A stretch of 64,000 nucleotides of DNA from Giesbergeria sp. Its GTDB lineage: Bacteria; Pseudomonadota; Gammaproteobacteria; Burkholderiales; Burkholderiaceae_C. The position numbers were made by a program, and so were the translations under genes. Of this stretch, positions 44,763 through 53,224 are shown in pieces; position 1 is the stretch's first letter, and the number at the start of each line of letters is the position of its first letter. A model generated the notes under the pieces. It made no database searches and was not told the DNA's origin. It saw only the letters and a list, made by a program, of their open reading frames with translations. Location: positions 16,650 through 80,649 of the forward strand of contig JAGNYI010000013.1 of NCBI GenBank assembly GCA_017985015.1, written 5' to 3'.

Positions 44763-46076
44763 GGACTTTTCTGGCGGCGCCGCCACCAGATCCCATTCCG
44801 CCACCTGCTCGTTCGTCGCCACCAGGCGGCCCACCAGCAGTTTGATGAAGGCCTTGTCAAAGCACGATTGCAGCGTGTCCGACGCGCCGCGCAGCGCCGG
44901 GTTGGGCACCTTGAGCACCAGCACCTCCGACTCGGAGACCGCCGTGGCGGTGCGGATGGGGGCGTCGGGCCGCAAGAACGTCATTTCGCCAAAGCTGACG
45001 CCGCGCTCCAGGGTGCACAGCTGCCAGCCCTGGCGCGTGATGTTCACCTGCCCTTCGATGAGGATGCAGAACGAATCGCCCGGCGTGCCCTCGCGCATCA
45101 GCACGGTGCCGCGCGGCACGCGCCGCCAATGGCCCAGGCGCATCAGCTCCCACAGGGCCACATCGTGAAACTCGGCAAAGAACGGCAAGGCCCGCAGGCG
45201 TGCGAAACGCTCGGTCTCCGTGTCCTGCGACTTCTGGCGCGGCAGGCTGCGCGAGAGCGCGAGCAAGGCGTCTGCCCAGTCGGACCAACGCGCATAGCGG
45301 TCCTGCGGGGCCTTGGCCAGTGCGCGCAGCACAAAGGCGTCAACTTGCGCCGGCAGCGACGCGCGCAGCAGGCTGGGTGCAGCGGCTGCTTCGTGGCTGA
45401 TGCGGTAGAGCGTGGCGAAATCGGTTTCGCCATCAAACGGCCGGCGCCCGGTGAGCAGTTCGTACACCACCACGCCGAGCGAAAACATATCGCTGTGGTG
45501 GGTCAGCGTTTCTTCGCGCACCTGCTCGGGCGACATGTACGAAGGCGAGCCCACCAGCCCCGCGAGTTGCGTGGCCTCGCTCTGCGTCGAGAGGGCCGCG
45601 CCAAAATCCACCAGCTTGACTTCGCCATCGTCGGCCAACAGCAGGTTGGCGGGTTTGATGTCGCGGTGCACCAGGCCCTGGCGCTCGGCGTATTCGAGGG
45701 CGTGGCCGCATTTGAAGGCGATATCAAGCACCTGCGCCACGGGCAGCAGGGTATCGGCACTGGCATGGTCAGACAGCGGCCGGCCGCTCAGGTATTCAAA
45801 GACGAGGTAAGGCGGCGTTGCGGATTCGTCGGCGTCCAGCAGCCGCACGATGTTGGGGTGGCGCAGGCGTGCGGCCAGCGCCGCCTCGCTCTGCAACTGC
45901 CGGCGGTGGCGCGCCGCCTGCGCCGGTTCGGCCAGCAGGTGCGCGTGCATTTGCTTGACCGCCACCTTGCGCCCGCGCAGGCCGTCGAGCCCCAGGTACA
46001 CCACGCCACTGGCGCCGCGCCCCAGCTCGCGTTCGATGCGGTATTTGCCGATGGTGGCGGGCACCCGGTCTGCCAT
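44760..46076 (-). CDS. Serine/threonine protein kinase with C-terminal cyclic-nucleotide-binding domain
   Basis: A 438-residue Hanks-type kinase. The glycine loop is ELGRGASGVVYLG, with catalytic Lys41, HRDIKPANLL (137-146), DFG (157-159) and PSYMSPEQVREE. All catalytic residues are present. A Crp/cNMP-binding-type domain follows (about 305-425: PRGTVLMREGTPGDSFCILI, GVSFGEMTFLRPDAPIRTAT). No transmembrane helix is seen, so this is probably a soluble kinase gated by a nucleotide-like ligand. Its start is 2 bp past the sbcB stop on the same strand. Substrate unknown. Confidence 0.9.
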   Translation of the reverse strand: MADRVPATIGKYRIERELGRGASGVVYLGLDGLRGRKVAVKQMHAHLLAEPAQAARHRRQLQSEAALAARLRHPNIVRLLDADESATPPYLVFEYLSGRPLSDHASADTLLPVAQVLDIAFKCGHALEYAERQGLVHRDIKPANLLLADDGEVKLVDFGAALSTQSEATQLAGLVGSPSYMSPEQVREETLTHHSDMFSLGVVVYELLTGRRPFDGETDFATLYRISHEAAAAPSLLRASLPAQVDAFVLRALAKAPQDRYARWSDWADALLALSRSLPRQKSQDTETERFARLRALPFFAEFHDVALWELMRLGHWRRVPRGTVLMREGTPGDSFCILIEGQVNITRQGWQLCTLERGVSFGEMTFLRPDAPIRTATAVSESEVLVLKVPNPALRGASDTLQSCFDKAFIKLLVGRLVATNEQVAEWDLVAAPPEKS

Positions 46077-46078
46077 GG

Positions 46079-47530
46079 CTATTGCTCCGGAACGATGGTT
46101 TCGGCCCAGTCGTACAGCGCGCCCAAAATCTCTTCGGCGCGCTCGTCGTCCGTCTCGGACAGCGCGTCGATGCGCTCGAACAGCGCCTGCGCGGTCAGCG
46201 CCCCGCCGCGCCCATGCAGCAGGCAATCGGTGCGGTGCTGCAGCCAGCGCGCTTGCTCCTCAGGCGTCAGTGTGGCCGCGAAATTGCGCGCGCGATAGCG
46301 AAACAGCAGCTCGGCGAGGCGCGCGTCGTCAAAGCCGGTGCGCGCGCTGGCCAGCTGCGCGCCGGTCATGGCGCGCAGCTCATCGAGCCGGCGCCGGTCG
46401 CCATTGCCGACAAAGCCGCCGTACAAATCCTGCTCCACGTCCGGCGCCGGGCCCTCGGCACGCGGGCGCTCGTAGACCGCCGCCCAGATGGCGCTCATGT
46501 CGGGCAGCAGACGCGCACGCGCCGCGTGCTCCGCAATCTGCCCCATGTCGAAACCCCATCGCGCAGCCAGTTCGGGCGTGAGCGTGTTGACGTTGCCCAC
46601 CACCATGGGCGACTTGTTCAGGTGTACGCCCTTGACCGGCAGGCGCGCAACGCCCTCTGGCAGATCGGCACTGCGGGTAAAGAGGCGCAGGCGCAGTTCC
46701 TCCACGCTTTGCGTTGCCAGCTCGGACGGATCGTGCGCCAAGTCCCACGCCAGGAGTTCGTTTTTGTTGGTCGGGTGCGTGGCGAGCGGGAACATCACCG
46801 CCAGGCACCCTCGTTCGGCCGGAAACATGCCCGAGACATGCAGAAACGGCCGCGCATTCTGCACATCGGTCGGCAGGCGCAGCTCGGCCGCCACGCGGTC
46901 TTTCTTGTGCAGGCCAAGCGCAAAGTCAAACAGCTTGGCGTTGTGCTGGCGCAAGAGCTTTGCCAGGGCAATGGTGGCGCGTACGTCAGACAGGGCATCG
47001 TGCGCCGCTTCGTGCAGCAGGCCGTTGGCCTTGGCCAAGTCGCCCAACTTGAAACTGGGTGAGCCGTCCTCCTTCTTGGGCCACACGATGAGCCCATCGG
47101 GCCGCAGCGCATACGCCAGGCGCACGACGTCGAGCAAATCCCAGCGGCCGCACTGGTTCTGCCATTCGCGGCCATAGGGGTCGATCAGGTTGCGCCAGAA
47201 CATGTGGCGCGTGACCTCGTCGTCAAAGCGAATCGTGTTGTAGCCCACGCCAATGGTGCCCGGCTGGGCCATGGCCTCGTGGATGCGCGCGGCAAATTCG
47301 CGCTCGCTCACCCCGCGCTCGAAGGCGATTTGCGGCGTGATGCCGGTGATCAAACAGGCCTCGGGCTCGGGCAAGTAGTCGTTGGGCGGCTGGCAGTACA
47401 GCATCAGCGGCTCGCCGACCTCGTTCAGGTCGGCGTCGGTGCGGATGGCAGCAAACTGCGCCGGCCGATCACGGCGCGGGTCGGAGCCGAAGGTTTCGTA
47501 GTCGTGCCAGAGGAAGGTGTGGGGGAGCAT
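46079..47530 (-). CDS. sbcB: Exodeoxyribonuclease I
   Basis: 3'-5' single-strand DNA exonuclease used in recombination and mismatch repair. The 483-residue protein is the usual length. DEDDh residues lie in FLWHDYETFGSDPRRDRPAQ (exo I), VGYNTIRFDDEVTRHMFWRN (exo II) and HDALSDVRATIALAKLL (exo III). The SH3-like and helical C-terminal domains follow. ATG 47530 (MLPHTFLWHDYETFG) is chosen on the family N-terminus. The kinase gene follows directly. Confidence 0.94.
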   Translation of the reverse strand: MLPHTFLWHDYETFGSDPRRDRPAQFAAIRTDADLNEVGEPLMLYCQPPNDYLPEPEACLITGITPQIAFERGVSEREFAARIHEAMAQPGTIGVGYNTIRFDDEVTRHMFWRNLIDPYGREWQNQCGRWDLLDVVRLAYALRPDGLIVWPKKEDGSPSFKLGDLAKANGLLHEAAHDALSDVRATIALAKLLRQHNAKLFDFALGLHKKDRVAAELRLPTDVQNARPFLHVSGMFPAERGCLAVMFPLATHPTNKNELLAWDLAHDPSELATQSVEELRLRLFTRSADLPEGVARLPVKGVHLNKSPMVVGNVNTLTPELAARWGFDMGQIAEHAARARLLPDMSAIWAAVYERPRAEGPAPDVEQDLYGGFVGNGDRRRLDELRAMTGAQLASARTGFDDARLAELLFRYRARNFAATLTPEEQARWLQHRTDCLLHGRGGALTAQALFERIDALSETDDERAEEILGALYDWAETIVPEQ

Positions 47531-47580
47531 GGCGGGCGGTGCGTCGTCTGAAGCCGGAACGCTGGGATGGTAGCGGCCCT

Positions 47581-47979
47581 TCAGACGGTGACCCAATTCT
47601 CCAATCGCAATCCCGGCACACGCGCAAATTCGCGTGTGTTGTGGGTGACCAAGGGCGCATCCACGCTCAGCGCGTGCGCGGCAATCATGGTGTCCAACGC
47701 ACCGATCGGTTGCCCCTCGCGCTCCAAACTCGCGCGCAGGTCCCCATAGGCCCAGACCGCGGCTTGGTCGAATGGCAACACCTCCAGCGGTGCGAGAAAC
47801 ATCTCCAGCGCGCTGCGGTTACGGGCGGATCGACTCTTGGCCACGCCGTAGGCCAGTTCCGCCGCCACCACACTGCAAATGCCGATCTCGCCCAGCCGGT
47901 ACTCCCGAAAACGGGCCAGCACCTGCGGCGGGCGCATGTTGATGACGTAGATGCAGATGTTGGTGTCGAGCAGGATCAC
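47581..47979 (-). CDS. vapC: Type II toxin VapC, PIN-domain ribonuclease
   Basis: A 132-residue PIN-domain protein, the toxin of a VapBC pair; family members cleave tRNA or rRNA. Acidic active-site residues are visible in MILLDTNICIYVIN (Asp5), CSVVAAELAYGVAKS (Glu), GALDTMIAAHAL (Asp) and LVTHNTREFARV. Its ATG overlaps the vapB stop by four bases. It ends 50 bp from the sbcB start. Confidence 0.94.
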   Translation of the reverse strand: MILLDTNICIYVINMRPPQVLARFREYRLGEIGICSVVAAELAYGVAKSRSARNRSALEMFLAPLEVLPFDQAAVWAYGDLRASLEREGQPIGALDTMIAAHALSVDAPLVTHNTREFARVPGLRLENWVTV

Positions 47980-48209
47980 GGCGCGATATCCTCGCGCTCC
48001 TGCACATCGGGCTGCGCGCGTTCCAGCGTGAAGCCGGGCTCGAAGCTTGCGAGCGCAGCGTCTAACATGGCCCAGGGGTTGTCTATCGGCAGCAGCAGCA
48101 CGCCTGCGCCGAAGTGCTGCACGCTGACTTCAGCGCCCGCAAAGCGGAACTCTTTGGGGAGTCGAACAGCCTGGCTGCGGCCAGACTGAAAGATGCGTGC
48201 AGTTTCCAT
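47976..48209 (-). CDS. vapB: Type II antitoxin VapB, AbrB/MazE-type
   Basis: A 77-residue antitoxin. The N-terminal swapped-hairpin DNA-binding domain is METARIFQSGRSQAVRLPKE, with FRFAGAEVSVQHFGAGVLLL. The C-terminal half (MLDAALASFEPGFTLERAQ) would wrap the toxin. ATG 48209 is set by this N-terminus. It precedes vapC with a four-base overlap. A perfect palindrome 20 bp upstream is a good candidate for autorepression. Confidence 0.93.
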   Translation of the reverse strand: METARIFQSGRSQAVRLPKEFRFAGAEVSVQHFGAGVLLLPIDNPWAMLDAALASFEPGFTLERAQPDVQEREDIAP

Positions 48210-48228
48210 GTCGGGCTCCTTTTGCAAT

Positions 48229-48275
48229 GGGTAGCTATCAATGATAGCTACCCTTCTCGCTTGCGCAAGAGGCTG
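48229..48275 (+). repeat. Dispersed-repeat copy forming a perfect palindrome upstream of vapB
   Basis: GGGTAGCTATC, AAT, GATAGCTACCC is an 11-bp perfect inverted repeat (48229-48253), followed by CGCTTGCGCAAGAGGC, the right part of the dispersed family. The palindrome is 20 bp upstream of the vapB ATG, where VapB operators usually lie. Confidence 0.65.
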
Positions 48276-48424
48276 TTGCCAAAGGCGTGCAGAACCTGGG
48301 CATTGGGATGCCATGCGGCGCGAACGGTCTTGAAGTACAGAAGGGCCGCCCGCTCACGGCACGGGCTTGACGAATGGGCGCTGCGCCCCCTACCCTGCCA
48401 GGCTCCACCACCCCAAAGCACACC

Positions 48425-49135
48425 ATGACCTCTGCCACCCGTCGCCTGCACCTTGAACGCCACCGGGGCGAGCGCATTGGCTGGCTGCGCGCCGCCGTGC
48501 TGGGCGCCAACGACGGCATCGTCTCCACCGCCAGCCTGGTGGTGGGCGTGGCGGCCGCGCAGGCCAGCCCGTCTGCCATTGTCATGACGGCGGTGGCGGG
48601 CCTGGTGGCCGGTGCCATGTCGATGGCGGCAGGCGAATATGTGTCGGTGCATTCGCAGGCCGACACCGAAAAAGCCGACCTCGACCGCGAACGGCGCGAG
48701 CTGGCGGCCGATCCGCAGGCCGAAGAGCGCGAGTTGGCCACCATCTACGAGCGCCGAGGCCTCGACCCCGCGCTGGCGCAGCAGGTAGCCCGGCAATTGA
48801 TGGGGCACGATGCGCTGGGCGCGCACGCGCGCGACGAGCTCGAACTCTCGCAAACCATGGCCGCCCGCCCGGTGCAGGCCGCACTCACCTCCGCCGCCAG
48901 CTTTGCCGTCGGTGCCGCCTTGCCCCTGCTGGTGGTGGTCGTTGCGCCCGCTGGCAGCTTGCTGGCCTGGGTGCCGGCGACCGCGCTGGTCTTTCTGGCC
49001 CTGCTCGGCGCCCTGGCCGCGCGCACCGGCGGCGCCGGCATGCTGGTGGGCGCTTGGCGCGTGACGTTCTGGGGTGCGCTGGCCATGGCCATCACCGCGG
49101 GCGTGGGGGCGCTGTTCGGGGCACCGGTGGGGTGA
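48425..49135 (+). CDS. VIT1/CCC1-family iron/manganese transporter
   Basis: A 236-residue membrane protein of the VIT family, which moves Fe2+ or Mn2+ out of the cytoplasm. Family motifs include RAAVLGANDGIVSTASLVVG in the first helix, AGAMSMAAGEYVSVHSQADT, the cytoplasmic metal-binding segment with AEERELATIYERRGLDP, and three C-terminal helices. ATG 48425 gives the usual start region HRGERIGWLRAA. It is divergent from vapBC. Confidence 0.92.
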   Translation: MTSATRRLHLERHRGERIGWLRAAVLGANDGIVSTASLVVGVAAAQASPSAIVMTAVAGLVAGAMSMAAGEYVSVHSQADTEKADLDRERRELAADPQAEERELATIYERRGLDPALAQQVARQLMGHDALGAHARDELELSQTMAARPVQAALTSAASFAVGAALPLLVVVVAPAGSLLAWVPATALVFLALLGALAARTGGAGMLVGAWRVTFWGALAMAITAGVGALFGAPVG

Positions 49136-49279
49136 TCGGGACGCGATCAAAAGGCAGATCCAGACGCCCGATGGGCGACATGCCTGGGTCGAATCGCGCT
49201 TCTCAAACGGCTCCTTCAACAGATCGCGGCACCGCTTGGCAGTCACGTCCAGATCGGCCTTGCTGGAGCCCCAACATAC

Positions 49280-52200
49280 TCACCCCCGCCACGCCACGCC
49301 GCCATCCACCGCCACCGCCTGCGCGCGGCCCAGGGCTTCGAGGGTTTGCAGGAGCGTGGGCAAGCTCTTCTTCCAGGGGCCTCGGCCTTTGAAGTGTGCT
49401 TCCAGGGCGGGCAGCGTGAGCGGCGCGGGGCTGCGGGCCAGGGCTTCGGCCACGGCGCGCACCTGCTCGGGGAGGGTGGCGGGCCAGGGGTGCTGGCTCG
49501 CGGGTGCGGGTGCGGTGCTTGCAGGCGCTAAATTTTGATCAAAATCGGCCTCTAGCGCTTGCTGCACCTGCGTTGGTAGCTCTTGTTTTTGTAGTATTTT
49601 TACCGGATTCTGAAACTCGGGCCGCAGCCAGCGCACGCGGCCCTGGGCTTCCTCCTGGGCGCGCTCGGTGTTGAGCTGCACCAGGTGCACAAGGATGTCG
49701 TCGGTGCTGGCGCCCGCCGGCAAGCCGTACGCGGCGAGCACGGCGGCGTCCAGCTCGTCGTGCAGTTCGCGCAGCACGCCCACCAGGCCCTGGGTGTGGA
49801 TGAGCTTCTCTTTGGCCGTCAGCGCCCTGCCGTCTCGCAGTGCGGTCAGCACGTTGTAGAGGCCGGTGAGCGTGAGGGCCGTGCTGGCTGGGGCGGGGGG
49901 TGTTGTGGCGGCTGTTGTGGCGGGCGTTGTGGCGGGTAGGGCCGGGGCAGGCGGGGACTGCGGGGGGCTCATACGCGCTTCGCTTGCCAAATCGCCCCCC
50001 GCAGTCCCCACCTGCCCCAGCACGCGCTTGCGGTGGGCGTCGATCTGCTCGGCGAGCTGGGCGATGCGTTCGCGCAGGGCGGGAGTCAGACCGGTGTCTT
50101 CGTCGGGGAAAGGGAAGGTTTCGAAGCAGCGGGATTTGTTGTAGCGCGGGTCGTTGCCAACGCCCAGCCGCGAACCAGTTGCCAGCGCCCATTCGGTGTG
50201 CAGTTGGCTCGAAAGAATGCCCAAAACAAAAGCATCATTGACGGCGACGGCAATCAGCATGTTGTCCGGGAGGATGCTGGCGTCTAGAAACTGGAAGGTG
50301 CGGTGTTTGGCGGTTTCGACGGTGGCGATGTAGCGCGGCAAACCTGCAAGCGCGGGACGCAGTTCACGACGTGGTTCCCCAAAAATCCACCAGTTGTCTC
50401 GGTACGTCGCCCGATTGTTCTGGTCGCGCTCAGGCTTGACCCGCTCCAGCAGCCATTGGTAAACGTGCGGCGCTTGCTGGAGCAATGCCTCGGCTTCCCA
50501 GCCGAAGGCATCAATCACCTTCACGCCGCGTGGCTTGTCGGTGAGGTCGCGCCCATTGCGGTAGTCGCGCAGCAACTGCGAACCGCCTGGTCCGCCCTCC
50601 AGCGGCTGGCCCTCCGGCAAGAGCTTTGCGGCTTCGTCCGGCGTGACGATAAACCCTGCGCCATGGAGCTTCACGCCCGGCGACGAAACGCCCGCCATCG
50701 CGCGCAGTGGTACCGCCGCCGCCACATTCGCCCCCACGCTCAAATCCGCATGCACCAGCCCCCGCCGCTCCTGCACCGTGACCGCCACCTCGCCAAAATC
50801 ACAAGTCCGCTCCCCCGTCACGCGCAGCACCGCGCCCTCGCCCGCCCCAGGCGCGAGCACCGTCATGGCGATCCGAACGGCAGCGCCGTTGGCACTGTCC
50901 ACCCAAGGATGGTCAGGAATCGCAAAACAAAGGTGCGTAGACCCCCAAACCAGCCCAGCGGACTTCCCAGCCTTCGCATCCACACCGCCCGCCCCAGCGT
51001 CGATGGTGGGCGTGCCAGCGGCCGATTTGTTGATGAGGCCGCTGGCTCGCCCGCCATCGGCGCCCTCCACCGCACCTCCCGGCAAGCCAGCGACAAACGA
51101 ACCCGACAACGCCGCCTGCACCACCCGCCGGTTGAAGGTCTGCCGCAAGCTGTTCGTCGTAATCAGCCCCATGCGCCGCGCACGCCCGCACGCCACCTGC
51201 GCGGCGGCATGGTGCCACCAGAACATCACAAAATCCGCGCTCTCAGGCACCTCAGGCCACGCGCCGCGCAGCGCCTCGACATAGCCATTGCCCAACGCAG
51301 CGCGCATGCTGGCCGCACCAATGAACGGCGGGTTCCCCACAATGAAATCCGCCTGCGGCCACGCGGCCTGCCTCGCGCCCAGGTAGCGCCACTGCGGCAC
51401 CTGCGCGGCTTCGTCGGGCACGGGCTCGCCGGTGACGGGGTGCGTTTTGAAAGTGCGGCCATCCCAGCGGGTGAGCAACTGGCCGGCTTTGTAGTACGCG
51501 GGCTCTTGCGAATCCCAGGCGAGCACGGCGTCGCGGCATTCGATGTTGCCGTAGTTGTGCACGACGGGCTCGGCGACGCTGTTGTGGCCGCGGGTGCGGA
51601 TGTGCCATTGCAGGTAGCCGATCCACAGCACGAGTTCGGCCAGGGCGGCGGCGCGTTCGTTCAGCTCGATGCCGCGCAGTTGCTGCAGGGTGACGGTTTC
51701 GCCCTCGAAACCGAGCTGGTCTTGGGTGTGGCCCAAGGCTTCGAGCTGGTTGACGACTTCGCCCTCCAGGCGCTTCAAGTGTTCCAGCGTGACGTACAAA
51801 AAGTTGGCACTGCCACAAGCCGGGTCGAGCACGCGGGTGGTGCAGAGCTGGTGGTGGAACTTTTTGACCTCGGCGCGGGCGTCCATCAGCTTGGCGTCAC
51901 GCGCCTTGCCTTCAAGCTCGGCCGCTTCGTGCGCCAGCACCAGTGCGGCGGCCTGGGCGTTGGCCCAGTCTGCGCGCAGGGGCTCGATGACGGTGGGCAG
52001 CACCAGCCGCTCGACATAGGCGCGCGGCGTGTAGTGGGCACCCAGGGCGTGGCGCTCGGTGGGGTCGAGGGCGCGTTCGAGCAGCGTGCCGAAGATGGCG
52101 GGCTCCACCTCGCGCCAGTTGGCCTTGGCAGCTTCAATCAAGAGATCAATCTGCGATGGCGTGAGCAGCAGGCTGTAGTCGGCCTGGCCGGCGCCCTTGA

Positions 52201-53113
52201 AGAGCTTGCCGTTGAAGTGCAGCACAGGTTTGGCCAGGGCGGCACTGAAACCGCCGGTGTCCATATCGGTCCACAGAATGCGTAGCATCTGCTGCAGCGT
52301 GGCCGGGTCGTCCCGGTGGGTTTGCAGCAGGCCCTGAAAGCTGCCTTTGGGGAGCAGCTCGACGTCTTCGGCAAACATGCAGAACAGGCAGCGGGTGAGA
52401 TAGGCTGCTACTGTTTCAGGAGCTACTAACGGTTTACTGGCGTGCGCTAGAGGCACATTTTGCTTGTATTTTTCACCCCCACCCTCCAGCGAGCGCGCCA
52501 GCTCGGCCAGCAGCGCGGCCACGCCCCGCGTGACCTGGGCGCTGATGCGCGCGGGGTTGAGGCTGTCGGGGTCCACCCAAATGCGGCGCAGGCGCTCTTG
52601 CACCTCGGGTTTGGCTAGGTCGGCAAGGGCCAGGCGGTGGCTGCGCGGGTCGGGGAAAGGCGTGTAGGTGGCGCCGCTCTTGCTGAATTCGGCGTACACC
52701 TCGATGACGGTGCCGACATCGACCACCAGCACAAACGGCGGGCGGCCCTCGGCGGCGGGCAGCGCGCGGGCGTAGGCCTCGCCCTGGCTGCGGGCACGCA
52801 GCAGGCCGTCGTCAAAGCCCTTGGTGTGGGCGCCGGCCTTGAGCTTCTTGGCTTCGAGCACAAAGTGACCGCGCCGGTAGCAGTCGATGCGCCCGGCGCT
52901 GGTGCTGCCGTTGCCGTGGCTGAAGGTGACCGGGCGCTCGAACATGTAGTCCTGCTCGGCCGTGGCGTGGGGCTTGGCCACACCAAGCAGCTCGCACAGC
53001 TCCATCACGAAACTTTGCGCGGTGGCCAGTTCGCTGGCGGTGGTGCCGGCCCAGCGGGCAATGAAAGCCTGGGTGGCGGCAGAGTCGACCGGGGCGAGGG
53101 GCGTCAAGGGCAT
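49280..53113 (-). CDS. MmeI-like Type IIL restriction-modification enzyme (single-chain)
   Basis: One large protein of 1277 residues combining nuclease, methyltransferase and target recognition. The N-terminal PD-ExK nuclease signature is D77-x9-E87-x-K89, spaced as in MmeI. A helical region and the N6-adenine methyltransferase follow, with motif I DPACGSANF (about 428-436; Ala where most have Gly) and motif IV NPPF (about 591). The recognition domain and C-terminus come last. Two dispersed repeats are read in frame (residues 213-240 and 1171-1196), and a Thr/Pro/Ala linker comes from a 12-bp tandem repeat. No separate R, M or S gene is nearby. ATG 53113 (MPLTPLAPVDSAATQAF). Confidence 0.85.
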   Translation of the reverse strand: MPLTPLAPVDSAATQAFIARWAGTTASELATAQSFVMELCELLGVAKPHATAEQDYMFERPVTFSHGNGSTSAGRIDCYRRGHFVLEAKKLKAGAHTKGFDDGLLRARSQGEAYARALPAAEGRPPFVLVVDVGTVIEVYAEFSKSGATYTPFPDPRSHRLALADLAKPEVQERLRRIWVDPDSLNPARISAQVTRGVAALLAELARSLEGGGEKYKQNVPLAHASKPLVAPETVAAYLTRCLFCMFAEDVELLPKGSFQGLLQTHRDDPATLQQMLRILWTDMDTGGFSAALAKPVLHFNGKLFKGAGQADYSLLLTPSQIDLLIEAAKANWREVEPAIFGTLLERALDPTERHALGAHYTPRAYVERLVLPTVIEPLRADWANAQAAALVLAHEAAELEGKARDAKLMDARAEVKKFHHQLCTTRVLDPACGSANFLYVTLEHLKRLEGEVVNQLEALGHTQDQLGFEGETVTLQQLRGIELNERAAALAELVLWIGYLQWHIRTRGHNSVAEPVVHNYGNIECRDAVLAWDSQEPAYYKAGQLLTRWDGRTFKTHPVTGEPVPDEAAQVPQWRYLGARQAAWPQADFIVGNPPFIGAASMRAALGNGYVEALRGAWPEVPESADFVMFWWHHAAAQVACGRARRMGLITTNSLRQTFNRRVVQAALSGSFVAGLPGGAVEGADGGRASGLINKSAAGTPTIDAGAGGVDAKAGKSAGLVWGSTHLCFAIPDHPWVDSANGAAVRIAMTVLAPGAGEGAVLRVTGERTCDFGEVAVTVQERRGLVHADLSVGANVAAAVPLRAMAGVSSPGVKLHGAGFIVTPDEAAKLLPEGQPLEGGPGGSQLLRDYRNGRDLTDKPRGVKVIDAFGWEAEALLQQAPHVYQWLLERVKPERDQNNRATYRDNWWIFGEPRRELRPALAGLPRYIATVETAKHRTFQFLDASILPDNMLIAVAVNDAFVLGILSSQLHTEWALATGSRLGVGNDPRYNKSRCFETFPFPDEDTGLTPALRERIAQLAEQIDAHRKRVLGQVGTAGGDLASEARMSPPQSPPAPALPATTPATTAATTPPAPASTALTLTGLYNVLTALRDGRALTAKEKLIHTQGLVGVLRELHDELDAAVLAAYGLPAGASTDDILVHLVQLNTERAQEEAQGRVRWLRPEFQNPVKILQKQELPTQVQQALEADFDQNLAPASTAPAPASQHPWPATLPEQVRAVAEALARSPAPLTLPALEAHFKGRGPWKKSLPTLLQTLEALGRAQAVAVDGGVAWRG
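49527..49603 (-). repeat. Dispersed repeat in the C-terminal part of the restriction enzyme gene
   Basis: On the minus strand CAAGAGCTACCAACGCAGG, then CAAGCGCTAGAGGCCGATTT. It encodes about 26 residues around LQKQELPTQVQQALEADF in a frame different from the GNAT/dsbB copies. Confidence 0.75.
49902..49937. repeat. Three 12-bp tandem repeats in the restriction enzyme linker
   Basis: Three near-identical 12-mers of the form GTTGTGGCGGGC. They encode the Ala-Thr-Thr-Pro-type linker. The unit is a multiple of three, so copy changes would alter linker length, not reading frame. Confidence 0.75.
52396..52477 (+). repeat. Dispersed repeat in the N-terminal part of the restriction enzyme gene
   Basis: AGGAGCTACTAACGG, then GTGCGCTAGAGGCACATTTT, and TTGTATTTTTC. 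Read antisense, it encodes residues 213-240 around KYKQNVPLAHASKPLVAPE, just before the conserved FCMFAEDVELLP block. Confidence 0.7.
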
Positions 53114-53171
53114 GCGCGGGATGATAGTGGGGCGTGCGCGCCCTGCCGATGAAGCGCCCAAAGTTCCGGGA

Positions 53172-53224
53172 TTGGGGTCGGAGCACGAGTTTCGCTGCGC
53201 TTGCATCGTGATCCGACCCCAATG
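53172..53224. repeat. REP-like palindrome between clpA and the restriction enzyme gene
   Basis: ATTGGGGTCGGAGCACGAG on the left pairs with CATCGTGATCCGACCCCAAT on the right (53 bp). Palindromes of this type recur between genes in beta-proteobacteria. Unrelated to the GATAGCT family and to the 1721 palindrome. Confidence 0.65.

Noticed and set aside
49136-49279. Gene fragment between the VIT-like gene and the restriction enzyme gene
   Set aside because: A short minus-strand open stretch (KRCRDLLKEPFEKRDST) looks peptide-like but has no convincing start, length or family.
49902-49937. CRISPR-like direct repeats
   Set aside because: Units are contiguous 12-mers in a coding linker without spacers. 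No cas genes in the window.
49280-53113. BREX PglX-type methyltransferase
   Set aside because: No brx/pgl neighbours, and the N-terminal D-x9-E-x-K nuclease motif fits MmeI-type single-chain enzymes better.
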